Shown here: piece by piece, positions 23,463 through 33,828 of the stretch | How the letters are laid out: each line of letters starts with the position of its first letter | Numbering within the stretch: position 1 is the stretch's first letter | DNA from: Humulus lupulus | Lineage: Eukaryota > Streptophyta > Magnoliopsida > Rosales > Cannabaceae | Length of the DNA stretch: 64,000 nucleotides | Reading direction: 5' to 3' | NCBI RefSeq assembly: GCF_963169125.1 | Contig: NC_084797.1 | Coordinates: 95,017,868-95,081,867 of the forward strand | The notes under the pieces: model-generated | What the model saw: only the letters and a program-made list of their open reading frames with translations | Told to the model about the DNA's origin: nothing | Database searches by the model: none | Made by a program: the position numbers and the translations under genes

Positions 23463-23928
23463 ATGAATGGAGCAATAACTTATGAGGATATCCGAGCCAT
23501 TAAGGCCTTGAAAAGAATTAGAGACCAAGAAATACTTTAGGAGTGCTAGAAAGAATCACTCGAAGATTACTCTTATTCCACAGGGAGATAGGTCACCTCC
23601 AAGAAACTAAGCAAATCATGATGAAACCTACAGAGCAATATATTTTAGTGATTAGACTATTTAAAGATTATCCTACTGTAATTGCAGCCTTAGACGACAC
23701 ATGGGAGACGATAGATGATGAAGATGAATTAGCGGTAGCTATGAGATATTATTTTCTCATACTTAGGTTCACCTCTAAGATGGAGTTCCAATTCACAAAT
23801 GAGCAAAAACATAGAATCTTTACGAATCTTCCTCGAGGGCATTTTGAGGCTCAAGATAATGATGACTACTAAGAGATGGATGATGATATGTTAGATGAAG
23901 GATCAGATGTAGAAGATCTCGATTTTTA
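23463..23928 (+). pseudogene. Small ORF upstream of gag in element F, function unknown
   Basis: Between the primer site and gag lies coding-like sequence: a short start MNGAITYEDIRAIKALKRI (23463-23538), then in another frame 23543-23872. The second part is acidic (LDDTWETIDDEDELAVAMRYYF) and ends in an acidic tail up to a stop near 23928. It is not gag and I do not recognise it. Extra ORFs before gag are known in some plant gypsy elements. It could also be a non-functional leader. Confidence 0.4.
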
Positions 23929-24450
23929 GAATAAATTAGTTTCTTTATTTATTGTATTTATTATTTGTTTTCTTTTATGATTGTACTTAGTGAAAACTAT
24001 TTTTCCAAATAAATATCAATGTTATTTTGATGACATGTATGAGTTTGATTTTCTTTTGCAATCATAATAAATAATGACCAAGTTCGGTGAGGGTGGATAC
24101 AAGTCAATGGACCTAGTTCCATATTGAGAGTTAGGGGGCCATAGTAGTGGGAACGATTTTACTGATCCCATCCCTCTCTCAATATGGTTAACTTTGGACA
24201 ACGACGAGTTTCGAACTTGAGAATTTAGTCATATAGGATGATGAGAAACAGACTTAGTAAATTATAAAGATGGTTTTTTTTTTCTAAGTATAGAAACACA
24301 CTCTAATGATAAAAGAAGGCTTACTTAATTTTTCATAAGAAATCATAATTAATAGGTCCAAGTTATGTTTGCTTAGATTAATTTTTTGCCTTAGAGCCTA
24401 TTAGGGTAAGTTCTAACATGTTTTTCTCAATTGTTAGAACTCCGCTGAGG
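23929..24450. other. Leader between small ORF and gag of element F
   Basis: AT-rich non-coding sequence with no conserved frame. It includes CTTAGATTAA and T-rich runs before the gag start. Confidence 0.5.
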
Positions 24451-25605
24451 ATGTCGCTCAGAAGTTCTGCTCCCACCAATGCCAATGCCTCCAACGCTGA
24501 TCCTGAGAGCAATGTAGCCCCTCCAGTTCGTAGAAGGGGAGTGCATGCTCCTGCCAACCGCAATGCGCCACCGCCGCCGGTTGACAACACTGTGGAAATT
24601 GCCAGACTACGACAATAAGTTGAGGAATTACTGTAGCAACAGCGACAACAGGCTCAGCCTCAGACTCAGCCTCTGCCGCAACCACATCCTCAGCAAATGG
24701 CTCCAGCACCCCAACAAGTTGGTCCATATGGGGGATGGCCAATGGCGAACTATGCGCCATTCCCAGCTCAGCATATGGAGTCAATTTATGAGCGGTTTCG
24801 TAAGCAACACACTCCAAACATTGAAGGGACAACAGACCCCTTCGAGGCGGAAGAATAGCTCAGAAATGTGGAGCCGATCCCAGCCCACATGAATCTCGAC
24901 AACGCGGACCGCATATCCTGCGTTTTGTCTCTACTAAAGAAAGATGCTAGAATATGGTGGGACTTAGTTCAGCAGACTCACGATGTCACCACCATGACTT
25001 GGACCAGATTTGTGGAGCTGTTCCACAAAGAGTACTACAATTTGGCAGTCATCACTTCAAGGGTTGAGGAGTTCGTTGGTCTGAAGCAAGGGCATTTATC
25101 AGTAGCAGAGTATGCTCGGTAGTTTGACCGATTAGCCAAGTTTGCTCCAGAAATGGTTCCAACTGACTTTCTGAGGGTGACCAAGTTCATTAGAGGACTT
25201 CAACCAAAGATTGGCCTAGTTGTTAAGTTAGCAAACCTGGGAAATACTACCTATGCCGATGTTCTAGAAATGACAATAGAAGTAGAAAGGCTTCAGGCAA
25301 ACGTTAGTAAAGAGGAGGTCAGTAAGCTTGAGCCTAAGCAGCCAAGTCAACCTCAGAATGGTCGAAACAACCACAACAACAATAACAATCAATCCAGAAA
25401 CAATAATGGTCAGAAAAGAAAGAATCCTGACAACAAGCAGTCCGACAATGATAAATGGGCATGGATGAACAATGGAGTTAATAGGCCGGGTTATGTAGAA
25501 TACCCGCAATGTGCTAAGTGCCAAAAGATTCATCCTGGTGAGTTCTGTGCAAACACCATGGGATGCTTCAACTGTGGTCAGGAAGGTCACCAAAAGAGGC
25601 AGTGA
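24451..25605 (+). pseudogene. Gag of gypsy element F, truncated
   Basis: Start ATG at 24451 (MSLRSSAPTNANAS). A Gln/Pro-rich linker is followed by the gag core (ESIYERFRKQHTPNIEGT, KKDARIWWDLVQQTHDVTTM, FHKEYYNLAVITSRVEEF, SVAEYAR), an Asn-rich stretch (25360-25450), and a zinc knuckle, CFNCGQEGHQKR, whose final Cys position is a TGA stop at 25603. One frame holds throughout; the breaks are in-frame stops at 24616 (TAA), 24634, 24856, 25120 (TAG) and 25603 (TGA). The sequence continues into the gag-protease linker (DKMVPA near 25640) and stops at the CACTA right end. Pol and the 3' LTR are absent. Confidence 0.88.
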
Positions 25606-25681
25606 CCCCAGCTCAAGCCAGAGTGAAAAAGGGAAGACAAGATGGTTCCTGCTGCAAATGGCCTTTTTTGTTGTAGTGTAA

Positions 25682-25717
25682 ATTTCGAGGACGAAATTTC
25701 TGTAAGGAGGGGATAGT
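25682..25717 (+). other. 3' untranslated end and polypurine tract of element A
   Basis: ATTTCGAGGACGAAATTTC then TGTAAGGAGGGGATAGT directly before the 3' LTR. The same block occurs on the minus strand in element C (50421-50456), which supports the family assignment. GGAGGGGATAG is the polypurine tract. Confidence 0.9.
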
Positions 25718-27092
25718 TGTAATAAACAAAATTTCCTAATAAGGTTTAGGAGCTTGATTAGGAGGTCGAGAGGGCCATAATTGATTTATTATGCCATTAA
25801 ATTATTATATGCATGATTATGTGAATTATATTATAATACGATGACAAATGCATGCATGTGGGTCTACATTTCATTATAAGAGCATTTTGGTAATTTGGCC
25901 TGTTGAGGGTGTAATTGTGTATTTTCATAAATGTTGGTGAATTGTGAGTGAGACCACATCATAATATGGATTTGTTCAAGCCATTTGGCATGAGACGATC
26001 TTTGAATGCAAGTTATCAGTTTGGTAAAAACGGGGTTAATTTCGGGGCTCTGGGTGAGTCTCGGGCTAATTTGATGATTAGTTCATTACAGGGAATTAAA
26101 TGTTAATGGGATTTAATTTATTAGCATTTGAGAATAATTGGAGTAATGGGTGTTGGAGGGTGTTAATTATGATTAACGAGATAGGCGGGAAAGGATGATT
26201 TTGCCCTTGGTGGCTGTTAAGGGCTTTAAATAGGCTTGGGGGCATTTTAGTCTTTTCACCTAAGGATAGATATAAACCTTAAGAAGCTGTAGAAGGTAGT
26301 AGAAAACAGAGCATCATTTCATCCTCTCCCGATCATCTTCTTCTCCTTTTTTCTCTTTGAATTTTGAAGCTCCATTTGAGGAACCAAGCTAGGGAGTTGA
26401 ACCTTGATGGTCTAGGGTTATGTTCCACCATGGAAGAGGGTGTGATACTGAGATTGAGTGAGTTTCTAGCCATTAAAACTCTGGTTCTTGCACTATTTTT
26501 CTTATTGAGTTTCAGTTGGGATTTTGATTTGATAGTTGAGAATTCAATGGGATTTTTGGCAAAGATTAGTTAGGTTATGATGCCTAGGACATGTGGAGAA
26601 GATATTTGGGTTCATTTGGGGGTTTTGATGGAGTTTGGAAGCATGCTTTGAAGGTTGGAAATGGAAAACTCGAAGGAAGAAGAACCAGGGCTGGTTTAGC
26701 CTGGTTCTAGTGCTATAGCGCCCAAGAGAGGGCGCTACAGCGCTAGCCAGGGCAAACTAGTTCTGGTTGTAGTGCTGGGGCGCTAAGGGGGCAGGGCTGT
26801 AGCGCTACCCTGCTTATCCTGATGCATATTTTGGGAACTTTTGAGGGTTTTTTGCTCGGGGTTTCAATTCCTAAGGCTCGGGATCAAATCTATTAGCCGT
26901 TTATATTATATTTTTGGGATCCCAATGTATACAGTAAATGTTTTAATGAAATGTTATATCTTAACCAAATGTTTTTAATCCTAAATTGCTAATCATACTT
27001 AGTGACACGATTATGGCCAAATGACTCGATTAGCGAGTTCAACACTGTTTAAAATGCACACCGTAGCGGTCCCTGGAGATTAGGGCGTTACA
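25718..27092 (+). repeat. 3' LTR of element A with internal deletion
   Basis: 1375 bp, TGTAATAAAC to GGGCGTTACA. The first part (26131-26900) matches 1-615 and the last part (26910-27092) matches about 15850-16036. The roughly 1.37 kb between (616-930 plus 14794-15850 of the 5' LTR) is missing, with a few bases of T/A-rich microhomology at the junction near 26900-26915. A GC-rich island with GCGCTACAGCGCTAG motifs is at 26710-26810. Confidence 0.88.
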
Positions 27093-27420
27093 GCTGGCAC
27101 CCAACAGCTAGTTGACCTTGAGCTGCCTGTATATGGCGTTCATGGAGCTTAACGGTTGCGCTCCCATGGCCCAGGTGGTGCATTTCATGTACAATATTAT
27201 GCCCACTCCTAAATCGAAGGGCTTCTACATTTTACAGAATGCTAACTCGTAGGTCTCATTGATAGAAGGTTTTGTTTCTAACCCGGGTTCATGGAAGCAG
27301 GACTTTTTCTTTGTGAAAGGTCCCCTTTCTATTCGCGAATATTTCCGCTCATCTCCAAGTAAGCACTTCAAGTCTTTCCTTTTATATTGAATTTACTATT
27401 ATGTTTGCCTAAACCTGGTT
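27093..27420 (+). pseudogene. Fragment of a Tat antisense ORF
   Basis: Plus-strand coding text resembling the globular part of the antisense ORF at 2900-3190: MELNGCAPMAQVVHFMYN, then an in-frame TAG, SLIEGFVSNPGSWKQDFFF and GPLSIREYFRSSPS, ending at a donor-like AAGTAAGC (27358). It lies directly after the 3' LTR of A. Its direction is opposite to that expected from the Tat LTR downstream. Confidence 0.55.
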
Positions 27421-27926
27421 ACCTAAGAAATTTCTCAAGAACAGTAGAAACACATTTACGGAAACTCGTGAATCAAGACCAGAATACACGAAAATTTCTA
27501 CAAAAATAAATGGATGGATTCGAAAACTTACTTGGAGTACGTATTGTAGGAGAAATCATGCAATTTTGGTATAGAGTTGCTTGAAGACGTCTCGAATTGC
27601 ACTAAAGTCTCTAGGTTTTCTTCTAGGTTTTCTTGAAGGTTTTTCTGAGTTCTTGAAGAGAGAGAAGGTTCGAGTAAAAGAATGAAAAAGGTGAAGGGGG
27701 TTATATTTATACTACTCGGAGCAGTAATAGAGGTAATGAATGGGAGTAGGGTTTCGATGCATGGGGAACCACAATAACCGTCAAAACATTTCTGGGAAAC
27801 TGTAAAGGTCATGGTTACTTGCCTTTTCGAAAAAGTAAGTACTGACAGATGTGACAGGTCAGAAGGATTGATGGTCGAGTAAGTTTATTAAATGCTGATC
27901 GCATTAAAACAAACTTGGGGGGCAAA
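27421..27926 (-). other. Tat remnant: antisense-gene leader region
   Basis: Read on the minus strand, this goes from the LTR edge through a TATA-like GTATAAATATAACC (about 27698-27711) into a leader with TTCAAGAACTC repeats, the same layout as 1518-2000 in the complete Tat element. A GGGGGGC purine tract at 27917-27923 next to the LTR is the polypurine tract of a plus-strand Tat element. The 94-residue minus-strand ORF here (27528-27812) is not recognisable and is probably leader. Confidence 0.6.
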
Positions 27927-28563
27927 TGTTTACCCTAAAAAATACTTGTTGACGTTGCACAATCGGTGTGCACGTGGGTAGCACGTGACTATTTAGTGAT
28001 GATAGTCTGGTCGACTAACGATCAGAGTATAAGCTGCTCGATGGATTCAAGAAAGATGTTGAAAAGTACAACACAAGATATACTGACATATGTGACCAAG
28101 TCTGATCGTAGTATGAAGCCAGCGTTCAAATATAGTTATAAGTCAGATATTTTAAAGATATTTGACCCGATTTATGTGTAAAGATTATGATTTTTGTTAT
28201 TATTAAAATGCGTTTGTAATAAAGTTTAAACACGGCCCATCGGCCCATATGTGCATCCTTGAACCTATAAATAGGATTCATGGGACTCATTTAAAGAAGG
28301 AAATAATTGGTATTCAAAGAGAATTATTGTTTTTTATACACAACTTTTGTATCCTTTTTTGGAGCTTGTGAAACTCAGTGAAGCCTAGTTTGCTGATCGC
28401 AAGTTTCACAGTGTATCAATAAAAACACTAAGTGGACGTAGGTCATTACCAATATCTGGGGCCGAACGACTATAAATCTTTGTGTTGTTTAGTTCTTGCA
28501 TTTAGCTTATAAATCTTTATCATTTTGGTGACTCTGTGTCGTTGGCTAAATCATCAGTCAACA
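27927..28563 (+). repeat. LTR of a second Tat element
   Basis: 637 bp, TGTTTACCCT to AGTCAACA. Its start (TGTTTACCCTAAAAAATA) and end (TCGTTGGC...GTCAACA) match the minus-strand Tat LTR at 931-1517, as does the segment TAAGTGGACGTAGGTCATTA. A TATA-like CTATAAATAGG is at 28265. With the polypurine tract on its left this is a 3' LTR in plus orientation. The matching 5' LTR is not in the window. Confidence 0.82.
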
Positions 28564-28699
28564 CCTACAAATTCCCAATTAATCTCGTCATGCCCAACTA
28601 ACTACCAAATATTTACCCTATCGGGAAAAACTTATACAGGATCTTGTTTATTTTCATGTAAATCTTATATTAAACAAATTTATATGAGATAACCTAGAA

Positions 28700-28985
28700 C
28701 ATGTTTCTAAAATTGAATTCATACAGAGATAATGATAAGAACACTTACATTATTGTGCAGCAGAATGAATGAGTCTTTCCTTCAGTTTTTCTAACCCTTG
28801 TATCTTTTCTAGTGCAAAGTGTTACCAAGAAACTGAACCGTTCATGTTTCTAAAATTGAATTCATATAGAGATAATGATAAGAACTCTTACATTATTGTG
28901 TAGCAGAATGAATGAGTCTTTCCTTCAGTTTTTCTAACCCTTGTATCTTTTCTAGTACAAAGTGTTACCAAGAAACTGAACCGTT
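28700..28985. repeat. 143-bp tandem duplication in the copia LTR
   Basis: Units 28700-28842 and 28843-28985, both from CATGTTTCTAAAATTG to GAAACTGAACCGTT, with about four single-base differences. No second LTR is available to show which state is ancestral. Confidence 0.95.
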
Positions 28986-29330
28986 CTTCAATTTTCTTCA
29001 CAGCCTTCCAAAGTATCCTTAGAATCACCTGGACTAGGGTGGGCGATTCTCAACACATGAGGTAGATAGAGAGAGAAGAAGATAAAAGAATAATGAGACT
29101 TAAAAAAGGACTTATGTTGATTTTATATAGATGATTTTATCCAAGGAACGGTGGGGACCATGGGCCTATCATATCAAGCTCCAATAAATTATCTTAAATC
29201 TAACAAATAAATTTACTAACTTATTAATTTCTCATGACTCCACTAAAGACTCAGAATTGCACTCTTGAATTCATAGAACGCTCGATAAGCAATTTAGATA
29301 TGTTATTAATTATCCATTGTTACAACCATA

Positions 29331-31695
29331 ATCAAGTCATTTAGTTGAAAATGTATCACTAAACCATTATTGAACTAGGGTTAAAATATTTTGGTCATAA
29401 AAGATAATTTTTCATTTAAATAAGTGTTTGTTACATGGGATCCCAAAAGTATACAGGGTTAAAGAACAGTTTACAAAATTTCAAAGGTTGTATACAACCA
29501 CAAGCCACTTTAATGGTAGAATCCGCATTTTAGGTTCTCTTGTCCCTGTCACATCCCTCGGTCGTGGCGGCCGAGTAGCCGACTATGTACATTCCACCCC
29601 CAAAGCTCTCCAATTCAGGGTTGGTCCAGCTTACCCTTGCCTTTACCTGCACCACGTAGCACCCGTGAGCCAAGGCCCGGCAAGAAAACCATATTACAGA
29701 GCATAATCAATAATCAATAGTCAAATAATTCACAAATCATCAATCTGATACTCAGCAGACCACATTGTTCACATAATCAGTGATATCAACCTGCAAACCA
29801 ATAATCAATCATCGAGGCAATAAACATGCCTTAATCATCGGATTAATAATAGTAAACATATCACACAATATCTAGGGTCGACGCTCTTAATCTGCACCCT
29901 CTGTTTATCCCACTAACTCCGCCTTGCTTAGGCTGAGCTCAGTAATTATATAATTAACCTTAGCTACCAATGGCCGAGTCGCATCCTTGTGCGCCAATAT
30001 TAATTCTGGCACTCTTAGGTCGTTTAATTTCATGCTCACATGGCATAATACGATAATACAACATTGCATACAAGTATAGGGAACTCTTAATACCAACATA
30101 ATCACACAATCGGGTGCAGGTTTCTTACCATTGATTGTGAGCGGAGAAGGGGAATTGGTTCAGAGCACGATCCCTAGCCTCGAGCCTTGGCGACAAACCT
30201 AGTCACAAGAATTATCAATATCTATCAAGTTCCAACCATAAATAAAATACTTAGGTAGCAAAACTAGCTTCTAGGACCTCAATTTCTACTAAACCGGGTA
30301 GTAGAAATTGTCCCGAGCCCCTAGGTTCGAACCCCCAAGCCCTAACAACACTAAGAACTCTTCTAAGCTTAAAACTCCCAGGAGGGTCGCGACTTGGCTC
30401 AGAAGGTCGCGACTTGCCCCAAGTCAGAGAGCAAGCTCTCACACCAAAGGGGAGGTGGGTTGCGACTTTGCCAAGCAATTCGCGGCGCACCCCCAAGTCA
30501 GGGAGCAGGCTAGGCCAGAAGGGCCTCACGTGCCACGGCACCCCCAGGCTTGGTCGCGGCGTGCCCTATGAACCCAGGGAAAACCTGGGTTTTCCTCCTT
30601 CTTCTTCCAGCCATGAACACTCACGCAAGCCCAGAATTTTCCCCCATCTATCCAATCAATTCAACACCAAACAAGATACGAATTAAGACCCATATTCACC
30701 TATTTCTTTTATCTATCACTCTCAATAACTAACACATAAACTATACCTCAATTCAGACATAGTAATCAAGAAAAAACCCACTGAAATTCCTACCCAATAC
30801 TCACTCTATCACCACATTCATGCATATCTTAATCCTCATACTTAAACTAAGCAAACAAAGAATTTAATCAGAATATTTACCTCTTTTCGCAGCCAAATTT
30901 CCCCTAGTAGTAACTTAGAATGATCCCGACTTTAAACCTTCAAGCCTCCTCAATAATTCCAGCCCTCCACCCCTTCAATTTCTTTTATATCCTCAAAGAT
31001 TTTTAGCTCAAACCCAAGGGAGAGAGAAGAGGGAAATCGTGAGAGTATAGAGAGAGAATAGGATGAAAAATTCTACTTGCTTCTACCTAGACTTAAGTGA
31101 GTTTTCTTTTCTGAGTTTATCTTTAAGTGGCCTAATGACTAAATTACCCCTCCAACCATCTCAATTATTCCAAGGTATCTAAATGGCATTTTAGTCAATT
31201 TGCTCCCAATTCCCACTAACTCCCCAAGTGTTCCTAATATTTACCACTCAATCCCATCCTCAAATTAATCACCAATTATTACCCAATGACTAATAATCTC
31301 CAATATATATCATAAATTCCCAAAAATACCCTCAGGCTCCCCCGAGCCGGGTATAATCCTTGTCGTGACTATTTCGCCAAACTGCTCACTAGGACCGTCT
31401 CAAACCATATACTGTAGATATATCCACATAATAATGTGGTCTCAAAAATTTATCGCAAATAATCACATTTATGCCCTCAACAGGCCAAAATTACAAATAT
31501 GCCCCTAAAAGTTAAACAGGGCCTACATGCATACTAATACTCATAATCATGCATCTCATATACCCATATAATCATATAAGCATGCTTATCACATAATCAT
31601 GCATTAAATCATTTAAATCACACATAAACCAAATATGCCCTCCCGGCACACTAATCAAGGCCATTAAGCCTTATTAGTAATTTTGGGTCGTTACA
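29331..31695 (-). mobile_element. Gypsy LTR B inserted in the copia LTR
   Basis: On the minus strand it starts TGTAACGACCC at 31695 and runs through the family landmarks: GGAGGGCATATTTGG (about 31632-31646), the GC-rich island with GTCGCGAC motifs (30380-30560), the donor-like GGTAAGAAA (30123-30131), CTCACGGGTGCTACGTGGTG (29649-29668), and GGGATCCCATG (29431-29441). It closely resembles LTR E. The far end (expected TGTAACGCCC) is missing about 100 bases, so the junction with copia near 29325-29345 is a truncation and no target duplication can be assigned. Confidence 0.8.
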
Positions 31696-31801
31696 TGAGC
31701 AAAGTGATTGACCAAGTCAAAAAATGATTTATTTTCTTTTATTGATAATACAATGAGATTACAAAGAAATTGGGTTTTAATTAGGGAAAAAAACCCAAAC
31801 A

Positions 31802-31812
31802 AACTCCCACTT
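31802..31812 (-). other. Copia polypurine tract
   Basis: On the minus strand, GCAAGTGGGAGTT immediately before the LTR start TGTTTGGG. The form AAGTGGGAG next to the 3' LTR is standard for copia elements. Confidence 0.8.
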
Positions 31813-33828
31813 GCACGAATTGAAACTAATGCCTTAATTCTACTAATCCCATTTCTTTGATATGCTTATCAAATGTAGATTTTGGTTGTGTCTTTGTAAA
31901 CGGATCTGCAAGATTGTCTTCAGATGCAATCTTCATAACCTTCACATCTCCCCTGGACACATATTCTCAAATTATGTGATACTTTCTTTCTATATGCTTA
32001 CTCCTCTTGTGACTACAAGGTTCTTTCGAGTTGGCTATCGCTCCTGTATTGTCACAAAACAACATATGCGGTTTATCCATTTCTGGAATAACACCAAGAT
32101 CTAAAAAGAACTTCTTTAACCAGACTATTTCATTAGCCGCTTCTTACGCAGCTATGTACTAAGCCTCCATGGTGCAATATGAGATCGCAGACTGCTTTAC
32201 CCTTCTCCATAACACAGCTCCACCCCAAGAGTAAACACCATTCAAGAAGTAGACTTCCTGTCATTGACATCAATCTGAAAATCTGAATCGGTGTAGCCTA
32301 TAGGGTTTAGAACACCACCCTTGTAGACTAACATATAATTCCTATTTCGCCTTAAATACTTCAGGATATGCTTAACTGCTATCCAATGTTCCAGTCCTAG
32401 GTTTGACTGATACCTACTCACTACTCCCACTGCATAGCAGATATCTTGTTTAGTACACAACATAGCATACATCAAACTTCCAACTACCAATACGTAAGGA
32501 ACTTTTCTCATTGCATCTTCCTCATCAGGAGTCTAGGGAGACTGCTTCTTTGAAAGATGAATTCCATGGCGAGACGGTAGACGTCCTTTCTTGGAATTTG
32601 TCATTGAGAAACGTTCAAGCACTTTATCAATGTAAGCTGCTTGAGATAGAGCTAAGAGTCTCTTCTTTCTATCCCTGATGATCTGGATACATAGAACATA
32701 ACTTGCTTCACCCAAATCCTTCATCTAGAATTGAGTGCTCAGCCAGTTCTTAACATCTGACAATTTCTTAACATTGTTTCCAATGAGTCAGATATCATCT
32801 ACATAAAGAACCAGGAATACCACTATTTGATTTGCCTTTAGTTGGTAAACACAAGGCTCATCAATATTTTGTTCGAAGCCATAGGTTTTGATTATTTCAT
32901 CAAACCTAAGATTCTAGCATCAAGAAGCATGATTAAGTCCATAGACTGAACTATTAAACTTGCAAACTTTTCCTTCTTGTCCAGCTACTTTAAATCCTTC
33001 TGGTTGATCCATATATATGACTTCGTCAAGTTTTCCATTAAGAAAAGTTGTCTTGACGTTCATTTTCCAGATCTCATAGTCGAGAGTAGCTGCTATGGAT
33101 AGGAGGATGCGAATGGACTTGATCATGGCTACCGGAGTAAAAGTTTTCTCATAGTCCACACCTTCTCTTTGGGTGTAACCCTTTGCCACTAATCAAGCTT
33201 TACAAGTTTCGATATTTCTATCAAGACCTCGTTTCTTCTTGTAGATCCACTTGCACCCAATGACCCTAAAGTCACTAGGTGTTTCCACAAGATCCCAGAC
33301 GGAATTTGAGTACAAGGAATCCATTTCCTGTTTCACAGATTCGAGCCATAGTTCTTTTTCAGGGCTATCCATTTCCTGTTTAAAAGACAACGAATCATCA
33401 TCACTAGTGTCACCTACAACCATATTGGTTTCACCATCCAAACCATAGGGAATTGTGTTCCTAGAAACCCTCCCACTACGACGAGGCTCCGTGACTGTTT
33501 ACTCAGGAACAGTGGTACTTTCTTCATTTAAATTGACTTGCGTTGGTTGGGCATGAAGAGTGGGAATTTCATCATGAACTTGTATTGATGACGATGGAAC
33601 ATTGGTTGGAGTCAATTCTTCAACCATCTCCTCTAAAACTACTTTGTTGCGTGGAATAAAGTTTTGGACATAGTCATTTTCTATAAAAGTAGCATTCATA
33701 GAAGTAAACACTTTCTTTTATGAATGACTATAGAAAAGTCAACCCCAAGTACCTTTAGGATAGCCAACAAACATGCAAACTTAAGTTCGCGAGTCTAGCT
33801 TTCCCTACATTTTCCTCAGGACGTGGGT
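31813..33828 (-). pseudogene. Copia reverse transcriptase and RNase H
   Basis: Minus-strand frames in order: RT start (33193-33441: GCKWIYKKKRG), RT fingers and palm (32920-33189: VAKGYTQREGVDYEKTFTPV and TTFLNGKLDEVIYMDQPEGF), LYVDDI with a stop just after it (near 32795), MKDLGEASYVL (32724), GSLMYAMLCTKQDICYAVG (about 32480), and the RNase H start GYTDSDFQIDVNDRKSTS (about 32245). The end of RNase H continues to about 31840 as HKRSKHIERKYH. Several in-frame stops occur. An acidic linker at 33499-33711 is the integrase-RT spacer. It would copy RNA to DNA but is not functional here. Confidence 0.85.

Larger units (their letters stand above)
19763..25678. mobile_element. CACTA-like DNA element carrying a gypsy fragment
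   Basis: The ends are CACTACTACAAAAAAGG (from 19763) and, on the opposite strand, CACTACAACAAAAAAGG (from 25678): 17-bp terminal inverted repeats with one mismatch. The 3-bp target duplication is TAA (19760-19762 and 25679-25681), and removing the element joins the pol end of A to its polypurine tract. The left subterminal region has repeated GTCAGT/ACTGAC and GCAAATG motifs (19780-19950). No transposase gene is seen. The middle (21282-25650) is the 5' LTR, primer site and gag of gypsy element F, and gag text ends within about 30 bases of the right terminus. This is a non-autonomous, rearranged element. Confidence 0.88.
28569..33828 (-). mobile_element. Ty1/copia element, 3' LTR and pol part
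   Basis: Minus-strand element. The 3' LTR begins at 31801 (TGTTTGGGTTT on the minus strand) and continues to about 28569, interrupted by gypsy LTR B (about 29331-31695). Copia pol (31861-33828) lies upstream in element terms. The 5' part of pol, gag and the 5' LTR are cut off by element C at 33829 and are not in the window. LTR segments such as ACTCCACTAAAGACTCAGAATTG (29230-29252) recur in the copia LTRs at 59210 and 63925. Confidence 0.8.

Noticed and set aside
27528..27812. 94-residue minus-strand ORF as a gene
   Set aside because: Position and TATA-like site match the leader of the Tat antisense gene, and the translation resembles no known protein.
30251..30732. Several overlapping ORFs of 60-96 residues on both strands
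   Set aside because: They lie in the GC-rich island of LTR B, and similar ORFs occur at the same place in LTR E (53951-54344). The openness comes from GC-rich repeats, with no protein family resemblance.
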